Assembly: GCA_050084985.1 (NCBI GenBank)
Contig: JBITNC010000001.1
Location: forward strand, 170,934,001 to 170,998,000
DNA: 64,000 nt
Direction of reading: 5' to 3'
Origin: Nageia nagi
Taxonomy: Eukaryota; Pinophyta
Below the pieces are notes generated by a model. The model searched no databases. It saw only the letters and a program-made list of their open reading frames with translations, and was not told where the DNA came from. Shown in pieces: positions 44,270 to 61,058 of this stretch (position 1 is the stretch's first letter; each line of letters begins with the position of its first letter). Both the position numbers and the translations under genes were made by a program.

Positions 44270-47200
44270 TCAAACTTCACTCCCCCTTGAGGGCAACTTC
44301 ACTAACCTAATAGCATCCTTAAGCTTACAAAATTGAGTTTTTAGGAGGGGCTTGGTGAATAAATTAATGGAGTTCAAGGTGGATGGACCATACTCTAGGT
44401 GTATGATGCCATCAAGAACCTTCTTCCTGATAAAATAGGCATGGATTTCCATATGTTCTGATGGAACATAAGATTCTTGGCCAAAGAAATAGCCTACTGG
44501 TTGTCTGAAGAGATTAAAGATGATCCACCTTGCTCATACCTAATTTTTTTAGAAGAAACCTTAGCCAAATGGCTTTCTAGGTTGCAACAAATATGGCATG
44601 ATATTCAAATTCTATGGTGAGAAGAGAAAAAGTACGCTACTTCTTAGAGGCCCAAGAGATAGCACCTAAACTAATGCTAAACACATATGCAATGGTTAAC
44701 TTTCTATCATCTTTATGTCCCCCATAATTAGAATCTAAAAATCTAGAGAGAACAAATGAGGGTAACTTGGAATTCTTAAGAGCAAGATCCTTAGTCCTTG
44801 TAACATAACTCAAAATTTGCTTAACATTAAGGTGCTCAACATAAGGATTCTACATGAATTGTGCCATCAAATTTACTACAAAGGTAATATCTAGCCTAGA
44901 TATAGTCAAATACAAAAACTACCAATTAGCATTAGCTAACTAAGAGTTAGAGCTTAGAGAAATAGTAATTCTAGGAGAGATTAGGATTGTAGCAAATCTA
45001 CACTCTTTCATTCTAAACTTTTGTAAGATGTCTAATATATACTTAGAATGATTGAGGTAAGTATAATCCTTGTATTGATACACTTACATTCCAATATAGT
45101 AGTGTAAGAGACCAAGATCAATCATTTCAAATGTTACCTTAAGTTTGAATATGCACTCTTGAATGATTTCATCATTATTTTCAATAATCAAAAGATCATC
45201 CACTTAAAAGAGAATCAAAACCATGTCTTTTTCTTGATTGAACACATATAGATTGGAGTCAAAAAAACACTTGAATAATCTAGTGTCTACAAAGTACTTT
45301 AAAATCTTTCTATAGTAGGCTCTAAGTACTTGCTTAAGTCCATACAATGACTTCTTTAGCTTGCACACAAAGGACTCTTTGCCTTCCATAATAAACCCTT
45401 CTGGTTGATTCATGTATATTTCCATATATAAATCACCATTGAGAAATGTACTCTTGATGTCAAGTTGTAAAACTTTTCATCTTTGAGATGTAGAAAGATT
45501 AAGGATAACTCTCATAGTAGGCATATTTAACATAGGAGAAAAGGTTTTCTCATAATCTACATCGTATTTTTAAGCAAAAACTTCAACTAATAACCTTGTA
45601 TTTATCAATATATTCAATTAAATTGAACTTGACCTTATAGATCCACTTATTACTAATCACATTCTTCTCATTGGGATAAGGAACCAAGTCCCAAGTTTTA
45701 TTTTTCATAAGCACCTCATACTCTACTTTCATGGCTTCCATCTAGCACTCATGCTTAGAAGCTTCTTTGAAGGTTGAGGGCTCATGCTTGTTGTCAATCT
45801 TGTTAATTAAGGATTTTTTCAAGGTCATGCTTCTTGTTACCTTTTGTGTTGGAGAAGTTTGTTCCTAAGGTGACTTATCTACATCAATATCTAACCAACT
45901 AGGAGCAACTAAAAAGTTCTCTAGATCATCAACATCCTCATTAGAAGTAGATTCTTCAAGAGGTTCATTGAACTTTACATCTTTTGAAATGAAAACTACT
46001 ATATAGGTTGGAGAGTAGAGTCTGTAGCCTCTATACTAACTATCATAACCCATAAAGATGCATTTTTAGCTCTTTTGTTCAACTTTTTTCTTTTCTTAGA
46101 AACAATGTAGGAGAATGCTTCACAACCAAACACCCTAAAGTGAGAAATGTTAGGTTTTATTCTTAACCATGCCTTAAAAAGAGTTTTACTTTGACTAATT
46201 TTTATGGGATACCTATTTAAGGTGTAAATAGTAATGCTCATACCGATTACCCAACATGTATCTAGCCATATTTATAATTATCCTATTTTTTCTTTTGGCA
46301 ACATCGTTCTACTAAGGAGTGTAAGGAATTGTAAATTACCTCTTGATTCCCTACTTAGCACAACAGTCATTAAACTCATTACTGTTATATTCTCCCCCAT
46401 TATCTAATCTCAACATCTTGATTTTGAAGTTAGTTTGATTCTTAACAAAGGCCTTAAAATTTTTTAAAAGTTTGATTCTTGTGCTCAACTAGATATCCAA
46501 AGGTCATCCTACTAAAGTCATCAATGAAGGTCAAGACATAAGATGCTCCTTCAAATGACTTAGTTTGAAATAGACCCATCAAATTTGAATGCACAAGTTG
46601 AAGAGGTTAAGATGCTATTGTTACTTTATCTTTTTTAAACTTTTGTCTATGTATTTTGCTAAGAATGCACTTTTCACATAGACCAATTAAAGGAGAAATC
46701 AAAGGCAAACCTTGCATAAGTTTTTGGTCTTTTATGACTTGAATACTTTTATGGTTAAGGTGCCCTAAATGATGGTGCCAAAGATTGCCTCTTGAACACA
46801 CACTTGTATCAAGACACATCTTTGATGGAACTTGATCCACAATGTATAGATCATCTTTCATTGATCATTTAACCATGGTAAGTCCATATTTTATGCATCT
46901 TGATAGAGAGTTGAACTCAAACGAGTACCTTTTTCTAGAACTTGGATTACAGAGAGAAGGTTTATCCTAAGCTTAAGGATAAAAAGAACATTGTTAATAA
47001 CCTTCTCATGAATCAACACACTCCTAATTCTTTGGACTTCAAGGGTAGAGATATCACCTATCACAACCACATCTTATACTTGTGAAAGTTCTTAATTTTT
47101 TTTAAAGCATAGATGATTAGTGCAACTAGAATCAATAATCCAATTAGATGGAAAAGAGCGAATCATGGATAAGAATTTGCTCATGCTTTAATCGGTGCCT

Positions 47201-47729
47201 AGAAAGGTTCTCAAGGGAGAAGATTTTTCTTCATCATCAAGCCTTATTTCCATAATCATTATAAAGTTTCCAAATTTTGAATAATGATGAAGACCATGAA
47301 CTCATCATTGATCCAATTGCACCTACAAGCAACAAGTTGGGTCCTTAGGTTAATGATTTTATTCAAATAGATAGCCACATTTTCATCTTCCCCTTGATAA
47401 TATTGAAGTATCTTTTGGAGAATGGTAAACCTTCTTAAAAAGTTTGAACCAAGGTAGATTTATTTAAGCTTATGCCAAGCTTATTTTATCGAAGTTAAAG
47501 AGGAAATCATCAAGAGCACATCATCTAAAATTGCAAGGTAAATCATGGAGGTTACCAACTCATTCTTTGTGTTGTAAGCTTCTAATGTATTCTCATCTAT
47601 AGGAGGTACAAAATTCTCATTCACTATTTGCCAAAGCTTCCTTACTTGCAATTCAACTCTCATTCATGGTTCCTAAATCCCATAATTGGAACCATCAAGA
47701 ATGTGATTGGGTAAAAAGGATTCTTCCAT
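44270..47729 (-). pseudogene. Copia gag-pol polyprotein, multiply broken
   Basis: Gag begins at the ATG at 47729 (MEESFLPNHILDGSNYGI, then a stop) and continues with MRVELQVRKLWQIVNENF near 47660. The pre-integrase block at 46861-46607 has HHLGHLNHKSI and a CEKC knuckle. Integrase C-terminal NRYPIKISQSKTLFKAWL is near 46215. RT at about 45425 reads MNQPEGFIMEGKESFVCKLK, KKSLYGLKQ. The catalytic YVDD reads stop-VDD at 45195-45206. RNase H and the C-terminus (HAYFIRKKVLDGIIHLEY, FTKPLLKTQFCKLKDAI) end at 44270. The protein would have supplied all copying and integration functions of the element. Confidence 0.85.
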
Positions 47730-50700
47730 TCTTTACACTAGAATGTGAAATAATAATAAGTATGTGGTTTCAATAAATAACATCAGATGTTAAGTTTTAA
47801 CTAAGTAAATAATACATGTTACATTTAACACTAAAGACATGCTTGATTTGATTCACAAGTGCAAATGTTTTACAATTCAAATAATAACCTATGTACCTAA
47901 ATACATTTATCATCTCAAGAATCGTAGATGTAGAGTGATATTTTTGAGGATTATTTTCTTCTCTAAAACTAGGCCTTCACCTAGATACCCACAAAAGAGG
48001 AGCCCAAGTACTACTAATCCTCAACTAGTTCCCTTTGGATAGCAATATACTCTCATAAGGAGAAGTACTAACTATTTTCCAAAGTTTTGATATTTATTAG
48101 ATTAGCCAAATTATTAATCTTGATTAGGTTTCAATTTTTTCTCTTAGATTATCAGGATAATCCCTAAATGGATGTGTGGATATGTGGTATCACCACACAC
48201 ATACCTATCCCCCTATTAGAGTTATGTCCAGACCAATAGATAACTTAGGGGCAATTGAGAAGTATGGGCTTTTCATCACTTGGATTGTCAGACTTAAAGG
48301 CTCTAGTTTGCCTGTCCTCACCTCATGGCTCCCTAAACAAGTCATATTTTGAAATGTACGTACAGATGTGTTCATTTTAGGGGGTTTCTCATATCAATGT
48401 TTGCATTTTTGCATAAGTAAATAAATAAAATGATGAAACATGAAGTAAAGAGCATAAATAAACATCATCCATTCATAACATGGAACTTTAAGAGTCTAAT
48501 GGGTATTGTTTACTAACCCCTAAAGAATGTCTTTTCATAGGTCCATCTTTTGCACAAGTTAACTTTGCAAAAAAAAAAAAAGATAATTAATTCCATAATT
48601 TGCATAAATTAACTTTGCATAATGGATAAATACTTAACATGATTTTTTTTTTAATCATAAACATGCATCTTAAATTTTTTAAATCCTAAGCATTAACTTA
48701 AAAAATTTAAGTCCTTGAGCATGCATTACTAACTCTAGATATATCATGTTTGCATAAGGATCTAAAGATTTAAGTAAAGACTTTACAAAATTTTTTTTCT
48801 TCTTTTTACTTAAAATCATGATCCTTTTAGAAAATAGCATTTAGCAAATAATTTGTATTTTTACCTTAGAAAATAATTTTAACTAAGGAAAGTAGAAATG
48901 CTAAAAATTTGCCACAGTGTCTTTAATAGATACAAAAAAATTAATGCTAAAAAATAAATACTTAGATAATTATAGGCATTAAAAACAAAAATGCTTTAAA
49001 TATTTTCTACTTCACAATGATTTTCTCCTTTTAAACAAGTAAGTATTTATTATGCTCTTACTAGCACTCTAAGTAGTTTAAGGAAAAATACTCCAAGTCA
49101 AAGAAAAATAAATGCTTTTTAGGTAAAAATAATGATGACCATCCCTTCCTTTTACCAAGAAGGAGAAAAAAGTGATGCTTTGTAGGAGCATTTAATGGAG
49201 TTTGTTTTCATACTCCATGAATTTAAGAAGCTCATAATAAACTTATTTACTAAGCAAAGAAGAAAAAAAAATGACACCTACCAAAAAAAATGTCATAAGG
49301 GAAGTGACATTAGGTAAAAAAATGGAGGCATTTAATGTTTCAAGAATTAAAAATGTCACGCAACATTATTTCTTGCATTTAATATTTTAATGATCAATTA
49401 TTTCTTGCAGGGATGAGGAGGCATGGGTAAAGGACCACCATGGAGGAGGATGGCCACGATGAGGTAGCAACAAGGTAGTGAGCTGGGCAAGGCTTTTGAA
49501 ATAGGCCACTGTCAGAAGACCAAGCTCAATGCTAGAGAGGAAGGAACAACTATGAGAGGAGCAATGGAGGAGAGGCTACAAAGTGATGAGGTGGCATGGA
49601 AAAACATTAAGAAAAAGGAGAAAAATGTAAACACCAAAGAGAAGCTACGAAGAAGCTATGGCAGAGAGATACAAGCATTGAAGGGGAGAGTCATGCTATA
49701 GAGGAGAGGAAGCTAGCTAAAACACTACTGAGAGGCCACCATATACATGGGTAGGAGTGCTTCATTACCATGGAGGCACCACTACTATAGTAAGAGGCAT
49801 CAATGGTACGAGGAGGAGGGCTTATGAAGGGGAGTGTGATGGCAATGCGATAGTAGGGAGCTGCAGGTAGAAAAGAAGAAATGTAGCAAGAGAGGAATGG
49901 TAATAAATATTACCATAATTATGGTGGTAGAAACCATGAATTATTTGAATAGTAGTTATTATCAAGGTAGTGCTCTGGCCCTACAAGAGGTAATGAGTGC
50001 ATGTAGCAAGTTACAACATGTATGGAGTAAAAAGGTGTGAGTTTCTTATATCGAGGATGTGGGAACCCTCACAACGTATGTGTAAGACCATGCTATCTTA
50101 ATAATATTTGATGTAGTAGTGGGGGGCATGCCATGGGTGATAATGTGAATGCTAATACCATTGGTGGAATGTGCAGAGTGCCAAAACATGTTAGCTATCC
50201 TCCCATATATTTATATCCTTCAAATATTTTCTTTATGCACTTAAATCCTTTTCTTCAAATCTTCAAATCTTTTGTATAGTTTGTAAGTATATAAGATCAC
50301 TACAAACTATTAAGAAAGTTTCATATATCGTAAAAAAATTATTTTATGAAATTTTTATTTAAAAAAAAAACTTTTAGTAAGTATATTGGACATTTACAAA
50401 TTCTATTTTCTTTTTGTAAATACAAATTTATAAATGCTAAAAATAGAAACTTTTACCTTATTTTTATACACATAAAGAAATGTCTATATGGTAAAATTTT
50501 GCAAAAAAAAAAAAAAAACTACTGGATCATTTTCATCATACTATATTATTGCTATTGTGAGTAATTTTATAAAAAAAATTGCATAGCAATAATAAGTAAG
50601 CAAATTTTCTCAAGAAAATTTACATAAACAATGTTAGTAACTCATGAGGTAAAAAAACTTGAAAAATGGGAGAAAATTATACCTTCAAATCTTTTACCTC

Positions 50701-50767
50701 ATCAAAAAAGATGAAAGAAATAGTGAGATGAACCTTCAAGGATATTGAAGAAGAGCCTTCACACCAA
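47730..50767 (-). other. Unusually long (~3 kb) copia leader with a purine-rich island
   Basis: No credible frame is present on either strand between the primer-binding site and gag. Bases 49400-49900 form a G- and A-rich island on the plus strand (GAGGAGG, AGAGGAAG and similar words), unlike the AT-rich rest. The island may be foreign DNA picked up by the element or an insertion. Runs of A occur near 48571 and 50504. Confidence 0.5.
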
Positions 50768-50779
50768 GATCTGATACCA
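50768..50779 (-). promoter_or_regulatory. Primer-binding site, initiator tRNA-Met (minus strand)
   Basis: The minus strand reads TGGTATCAGATC, 11 of 12 matching the canonical site, three bases from the LTR end (CCTTCA). Confidence 0.85.
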
Positions 50780-50782
50780 ATT

Positions 50783-51275
50783 TGAAGGAACTCACACTAA
50801 CAAGATAATTCCTAATCAACCAAGATCACATGAAAGATCACAATTACATCTAACAAACTCACAAAGCAATCTCACAACATAATATGTAAGTGATTCCTCC
50901 AACTAGGAGTATATCCACTAACTAGATCTTTACTTCAATCACAAATACAACTCTCTTACAATCTTCCTACTCTTTTCTCCTAACCACTATCCTATAACAT
51001 AACTTTACTCCACAATTGGTGTGTGGTCACAAAGGGGGAGCCTTCTATTTATAGGCCAAAATCCCTCTTTGGATCACCCTTTTATCCTATGTACAAAAGC
51101 ATGACATGCACATCCTTTTACCTAAGGGGCATGCTCATGACATGTAGTGTAAGATAAGTTACATTATCATATTTACTTAAATACTTAAGGTATCAAATGA
51201 TACCCTTAAGTATTAGTGAACTTACATAGAATATTTAATACAAACCTTTACAATAATGCATTATACATTCCAACA
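50783..51275 (-). repeat. 5' LTR of the 8.5-kb copia element
   Basis: Plus-strand ends are TGAAGGAACT and CATTCCAACA. On the minus strand the LTR starts TGTTGGAATG and has the TATA-like word CTATAAATAGAAGG (plus CCTTCTATTTATAG near 51040), suiting an LTR promoter. Confidence 0.9.
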
Positions 51276-51471
51276 GTAATAACATCTAATAAGTCCATAA
51301 ATTCCATCTTGAGACCATAAAAGATATAAAAAAATACTTGTAAAATATCCTTAAAAGAGAGACATCTCATCAAGATGCTCAATTTAGCATTTTGTCATCT
51401 TAAAATGAGATGGACCACCCATAAGAATAAAGTAAATGCATCTAAATATAAGAAAATATATCTATAGATCA

Positions 51472-54400
51472 AAAATATCATTATCTCCCCTTTGAAGAGG
51501 CACATCCCATTCAAAGAGATAATATGAAGGTATGAAAATACAAACATGAGTTGAATGTCAAATTTTGGTATATTATGCTACTAAACCTTTATCAATTATG
51601 AACACCTTTCCCATCCTCCAATAAAAACTCAAAGTGAAGTGGGAAGAAATAGTTGATAAGTACTAGTCTTGGGTGTCTAACTTTGGTAGACAAGTTAAAA
51701 AATGGAAGACCCTTCCTTCTCAATTGATAGATTGCACCTAGGAATTGATAAGGCTATTAGAATTACTAGCATAATACAAACCATAGGACTATGGTGAGTA
51801 GGATAAAATAGTTTAGGTCCCAAAGATAGTAGGACTATATCAAGTTAGCCTTGTCTACATATCTCTCAACCAATTTCATTATACAATCTACCACTACTCT
51901 ATCTAGATTGAGTGTGGAAAATAAAAGCCTAACCAAAAGGAATCTTCTTCCTTTGTATAACAATACATAATAAATTTTTAGATGGAGAAAAATGGATGAA
52001 ATGAGGATGGTATGGTCCATATCTATGTATTATTTGTGGGGAAATTATAGAAATAGGGATGCACTTGTTGTTATATTTCTCTTTGTCTCACCATCTCTGG
52101 TCTAGATTATTATCCTATTTTTAGCATCTTGGGCTACTCCTAACACTATGAGCATGTTGTTATCTATGTGGCTTTATCCTAGCAATAATCTAATCTCAGA
52201 ACTAGTCTAGTTGGCTTCTCCTATAATGCTCTCTTGGGCTATTTGGATTGAGTGTAATAATATGTTATTTAGAAAAGCAACCATTGATATCGAAGTTGTG
52301 TGGTACTAGGTGGAATTGTAACTCTTCCACATTTTGATAACACATATATCTTTGGAATCCTTAACAAATCAAAACATAGAAGCATTCAAAGCATGAAAAT
52401 AATCTGTAAAAATATTTATCTAACTTCAAGGAGTCATCGAACTATGATAGTCCACACAACTCTATTCTTATTCCTTATTATTATGTTACTTAGGGATTGA
52501 AATAATTCCTTATTCCCTTCTCTTTATTTATTATGAATTTATCTCAATGCAAGTATTTTAATGGAGATACAATGACCTCTTTTTTTTCTCAATAGACTCC
52601 TTTGAGCGTCGACCATCAACAAGTTCTTTGGATGATATTTACAGTATAGAGCAACATCTCATCTATATGCAATAAATAACTAATTGTAATTAGATATGGC
52701 TAATCAATTATGGCTCAATTCTATCATCTTACTTGTAAGCTCATATTTTGCAGGATTCTGACTCTGATTTATCTCATCTCAATTGTCTAATTTTGGTATT
52801 CTAATACCCACTCTCTACAAGTTAGGTTTCTCTTCCTCAGTTATTGATTATTCAAACACAATTGGAAGTTAGCTAAGTCCCCTATACTATTTAACAACAA
52901 ACATGATAGCCTTAATTGGAAGTCATCATTTTTTCCACCTAGGATAAATTTTGTAAAAAATGTATATATTCCTTGATTAGTATAATTGTTTAAGGTACCA
53001 AAAAATAACCTTTGGTGGAAATCTACCATGTACTATCTAATCTAACATGCAATGTAAAAAATTAAGAAAGTTATTATGATAATTTATGTCTAAAATCCAA
53101 TATGAAATTAGTTTAATTATAGTACTATAAAAAGTAATACCAGTCTTATGCTCAATAGCTCATACAATATTGTAGCATCATTTTGATATTGAAATGAAGT
53201 CACTAGTAATTTGAGTTTCAAAATGAGAGGGATTAGTCTCCTTATAGATGGTATAAATCAATGAGGGTTTCAAAAACTTACCTAAATTAAGTTGCCCTAA
53301 TTTTAGATATTTAAGGTTGATTTTGATGAACACAAGATAAACTTACAATTGAAAACTCATATGGAGATATATTTCCATTCTAAGATGAACATAACAAAGC
53401 AATAATGAAGGTTAAAAAAAGTCCTAAGGATTGACCTACATATTTTGAATTGACGTGTTAATTACATAAGGTTAGTTGATATGATGATTAAGAAAAGATA
53501 GGTAGATTAGAATCAAACTTACACATGATGTACAAAAATTCATATTTTGTTGATTCATTTGGTTGAACATAATTATTTTTATATTTAGTTATTAATAATA
53601 TTAGTTATAATGATACCTGAAGGTATACATGAAATTTATTGGAATTTATTATTGAATTAAATGTCTAAAAGTTATATCTTTTGTTAGGTAAAATAAAAGT
53701 ATGATTGAGATGACTTTAGTATTTTGGGAACTATTAGAGTTATGATGTTTTTGACTTCTTACTATATGTATACATTGTATTTAGTTTTAAAATTTGTGAA
53801 GAGTCTATGCATTTTTCATGACATATTCAAACTTGATCTTAATACAAAAAAAGAACTATAAAGATTAGTGGTTGTTATTTTATTCTATGTTTTTCATCTT
53901 AAATCATAAAATAAGATACAATTAATCTAATTTTTGAAAGATAATCACAAAAGTATTGTATGAATATTAGGCTAACCAAAATGTATAACTTGAATTAGGT
54001 TAAGGCCTAATTTTAGCATATAAGTTTAATAGGATAATAATCTTGTAATGATAACACTTGTAAAAGTAACATAATTTGACAATTGATGAATATTATAAAT
54101 ATTTGATTGTATAAATAATAGAAAATAAAAACTTTAAAAGTTGATAACATTAAACCTATAATGGTTCATTACATGATACATTTAACATCTTGTGATATAT
54201 GCATAAATTTCTACAAGTGTGATATATATGATGTAGCATGGGTATTGTATTTCTAACCTACATGATGTTGACATAGAATTAGTTGAAGGGTATCAAGAAA
54301 CATCTAATTCATGAATCAACCACTTATACCAAAAAATCAATTTTTGCTCAATCCATAGTTGAAACCAAGATGTTGAAAGTATTAAATATCCTTTAAATGT

Positions 54401-54848
54401 GGAATGACCTTATTTATACAATCTTTTAATGATATTTTATGTTCAATACATATAAAATTACATAAAATTGAAAATAAAATGAACCTTTATTATATCCCAA
54501 AAAAAAATTTCAAAATAAAAATATTCAAAAACATCATAAGATGACATTCGAAATCAATATAAAATATCTAACATCCAAAGTCAAATAATATTTTATATAT
54601 ATGCTTTCTATTAAATATGATCAAATAGAATGGAAAGATGAAAAATCCTTCTCTTCAAAGTCCGACTTTGAAAAGATTGAATTAGAGGCAAGAAACATGA
54701 TATGGAATTGGCCAATGCAAGTGTGATTAGGGTTTACTCGAGAAGAGGACCCTTGTATAAACTAATTTCTCAACTTTGCACGTCTTTACAAATATATACA
54801 TAAACGAGCAGGTGACGTCTAAGCACAGGAAACGCATGCGGCGGTGCC
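51472..54848 (+). repeat. Copy B of the duplicated segment: WRKY 5' region
   Basis: Aligns with 23820-27703 (see that entry). In this copy the sequence runs on into the WRKY TATA box and first exon. TTGACC at 53431, a W-box core, reads TTGAAC in copy A. TTGACG near 53451 is also missing there. Neither difference proves function. Confidence 0.85.
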
Positions 54849-54860
54849 CACTCGCCGCAA

Positions 54861-54869
54861 TATAAGAGG
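54861..54869 (+). promoter_or_regulatory. Probable TATA box of the WRKY gene
   Basis: TATAAGAGG lies about 275 bases upstream of the start ATG, after the GC-rich CCCACTCGCCGCAA. GGTGACGTCTAAG (~54811), a TGACG-type site, lies 50 bases upstream and is shared with copy A. Confidence 0.5.
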
Positions 54870-55135
54870 AGAGTCTTTCTAGCCCTCAGATCAACCGAAT
54901 TAAAATAAATTATATGAACACCCAGATTTCAACGCCTGCCCTCGTATGATTTGATTTGCCTTGAGGCTGGAGCCTTATTCCCTTCCTCAATCTCATTCTG
55001 AATCTACAACCCATTAAAGTTTTGAGATTGGACTCGTGTTTGCTGAACTTTTTCTTCTTCAAATTTCGAGCTCATGCTTTAAATATCTTCCCACTTCTAT
55101 ACCACTCCATCTTGCTCTTAAGATATTCTTCCACG

Positions 55136-57675
<2,540 letters not shown>

Positions 57676-60600
57676 TCTGATGCAACTGTATTTCATGAAA
57701 CTAGTACCATATTGCCTTTCAAATATTTACTTTTCTGTTATTGATGAACACTGTTTACAACCCAAAAATGAGCAGGGCATTCATGCATGCATGTGTCTTG
57801 GAAATTGCGTGACGTTTGTGAACAAACAATGCATCTTTATTTATTTATTTCCCTACTTTTGTCTGGTTATTACTTGTGATTGTTGACGTTACTCCTTTCC
57901 AATTGTCAAACTACTTTTAGGCATCCTTATCCAAGACATTCAAAACAAACTTATTTTTAGGAAAAAGTCTAGATCTTGAATACGTGGCGTAAAATTCTTT
58001 CTAAGATTAATTATATAGTCAATTCTATCAAACCTCAATATTCTCATAAATGGATTCAGATTAAATTCATACATCTAGAGCCATTTATTTCAATTGAAGT
58101 TGACATTAATCCATTAGTCACATTTTCTGGTATAATTATTTTTTAATGTCATTAAGAATTTGAATTATTTAGTATCAATTTGTTTGTTAATCCATTAATC
58201 ACATTTTCTGGTATATTATGTTTTTATTTATAAAATTTGGAAGATAATGAACTTGATTTAGTATATATTCTTAGTTAAAAGATTTCATTTTTGATGTTGT
58301 TTGATTAATATGTGCAAATTATTGGTATAGATTCATCAATAATAATTTCATCGCATAGATAAAGATGTTTTAGATATTATTTGGAATGGTATTAATGATA
58401 AAAATTAGGTAAACATCAAAGAAGATGAAAAAGATAACATATAAATAAAAATAAATATTTAAATTTTGACATAGGAGCATTATAAATTTAAGAGATCTTA
58501 CATCTCCATAAAAGATCTTCCTTAAAATAATTTCATTAGATGTAGCTCAAAGGGCTTTAAGTGTTTTAAAACAAGTTTAGGATTTATTTTATTACGATTG
58601 TAAACTTAAAGGGAGTGAAAACTACATATAAGTAGTACACAATTAATAATGAATATTGAAAGGATTTAGTCAATATAAGAGGTTAAACCTTATTATAGAA
58701 TTTCATGGCCAATGGTTCAATAAAGGTCAATTAGGTAATGCCTTTATACTATTTACAAGTCTTGAAGTTATAATCTATCAAAAGGATCATCTTGGTAATA
58801 TGTTAAATAGTTGATGGCTATAAGTGTAGATACTAAAAATTGATTTTACTCAATTTAAAAGATCTATTTAAATTAATAAAATATTAAAAATTACGAAAAA
58901 TAGTAGTGTAATTAAACAACAATAAGCAAGGCATAAACAAAATTAATAATAATCAAGAATGTAACTTAGTGATTGAATCAGACCTTGAATACTATCAAAT
59001 TTGATTTCAAAATAGAGCTACAAATCGATTCTTCTTATCTGATTTGTAGAATAAAATTTGGATCAAGATTGAAAAGGAAATACCCTTCAATCCAAAGCCT
59101 TTTTCTTCACATGAGTGGTGTGTTAACTTACAACATCAATATTCTAAGTCATGGAATATTACATAATATTTCAAAAGAATATGATCTAAAGGAAAGATTG
59201 ATCAATGGATGTGCTTGCAACAATGCCTAATCTATCAATATAAACAAGAATATAAAGATATATAAAAATGATATGACACAAATTTAGACTTGAAAGGTGG
59301 TGGTAAGAATCACTAGTCACATCTGATAATGAAAATTATAGAATATGTAGTATGAATTATCAAGATTTGATAGGTATCTCATCATGGTCTTCCTCCTTTA
59401 ATATAATAATACTCATTTATAAGTTTTTATTTTAGACATCTAAAATATAGTTTTTAATAAATAAAAATATCAAATTTAAGTGTTTACTAATTTCCCCTTT
59501 GGGTATATGGTGGTTCAACTAGCCACATAATTAAAAGAATGAAAAGAATACTCCTCTAAATTATCATCATGGAAATAGCTTGGAGTTTCACATTTTTATG
59601 ATAATTGATGTCTTAATCTCTCTTTGAATTGGTGTTTGCAATGAAAGATACAATTAATGGAAAGAAAAAAAAGTAAATAATATGCTTTCAATACTAAGAT
59701 GGATTGATAGGAATGTACTCTACTCTCCAATATCATTAAGGAATTCCAACAATAAGTATGAGAGAAAAACTGCATTTATACATAGTATCTCATGTGATAT
59801 ATTATTATTACCTTCAAGATAAAATTAATATAATACAGATTTGTATGAATTTCAATAAATATAATATGACACAACCTTGATTTTAAATTATAACATAACA
59901 CTTAGTATGAGCTTCAACCAAGGTTAATAGTATTAAAGATATAATCATCATCATCCCAAGGCTTGGTATGAATTTCAACTAAGTGAATACAGAAAAAGAC
60001 ATAACATGTAATATATGAAGAATAATAATGAAAGATAGAAAATGAAATCCAAAAAGAAGTTGTGAATAATGAAGAGTTAGTGGTGTTAGTATATTAGATA
60101 ATTAATCTATTGAATTATATTAGGTAGTAATATGGATATTTATAGCTCTATTTTGTAGTAGTGGAATCGGGTAATGGTAAGGAAAATGATTTTTAGCTAT
60201 GTTTTGATGAAGTTATAATGTAATGATGCTACTTACAAGTATAGGTAGGTAGTTGGTCTCATTTTGAGACCATTTTGATTAATTTTTAGGATCTAACTAA
60301 AACCCACCATTTTTTGTTAATATAATTTACCTATTAGGAAAAGATAGAAAATGAATCTCTCCCTTAAAGGATTTAGAAACACAAGATCTACTTCTAAATA
60401 CCTAAAAATCATTTTTTATTTATTATAAAATCATATTTATGGTATCTAAGTGAAATATTATTTATATTATAAAAATGTCAAGACTAATGTGCTAATCACT
60501 CATTACTCATATTCTAATCAAGATTAACATCTCTTAGTCATGATTAAACCTTGAATTATCTTGAGATTATAATATTATCTTATTATTCATGAGGTATTAG

Positions 60601-61058
60601 CTAATACTATTCTTTCTATTATACAAGGTATAAAAGGAGAAGTAAGGCATGACATGCCCTATAAGATCTAATACTGATATGTTGATTTGGATAATACCTC
60701 ATGTCTTCCCCAGTGCTTGTTACCACCATCTATCCGACTTGGATATGTTATACTCATAATTTATTTAATAATGTTTATATTTTATGTTATATTTGATTTG
60801 TTAAAAATTACATTGCCCATAATCTTGTGTTTTGCATCAAGAACATCAATGTGTAGACTAAAAATAATGATAAATAATAAATCTATGAACTAATTATCTA
60901 TAGTGGGAAAGGGTAGAAGTAATACCTTGGAATACCATTGAAGGGGTAAGGATGTTGCACCAATATCATAGATGATCAGGATCCCTCAACCTAAAATCCC
61001 TCCTAGATGCTACACCTAGGGGATGTGCTTAACATTGCAAAGTCATGTTATCCTATGA
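57676..61058. other. WRKY 3' flank and AT-rich intergenic DNA
   Basis: No canonical AATAAA was seen within the first ~220 bases after the stop, so the poly(A) site is not placed. A ~31-bp direct repeat containing CACATTTTCTGGTAT occurs near 58120 and 58199. No frame longer than 90 codons is credible; the one at 58973-59230 gives no family. Confidence 0.45.

Larger units (their letters stand above)
42785..51275 (-). mobile_element. Full-length but inactive Ty1/copia retrotransposon
   Basis: LTRs at 42785-43275 (491 bp) and 50783-51275 (493 bp) are flanked by the perfect target duplication GTAAT (42780-42784 and 51276-51280). The minus strand carries primer-binding site, gag and pol in copia order (gag, protease region, integrase, RT, RNase H), then a repeat-rich 3' UTR and polypurine tract. 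By hand I count about 38 differences between the LTRs, roughly 8 percent. It is therefore much older than the 32-40.7 kb element. The ~3-kb leader between primer-binding site and gag is unusually long. Stops and frameshifts occur throughout. Confidence 0.9.

Noticed and set aside
55022-55135. Upstream in-frame extension of WRKY exon 1
   Set aside because: It has no ATG before 55136 and reads like a translated 5' UTR (LLNFFFFKFR). The ATG at 55136 was chosen.
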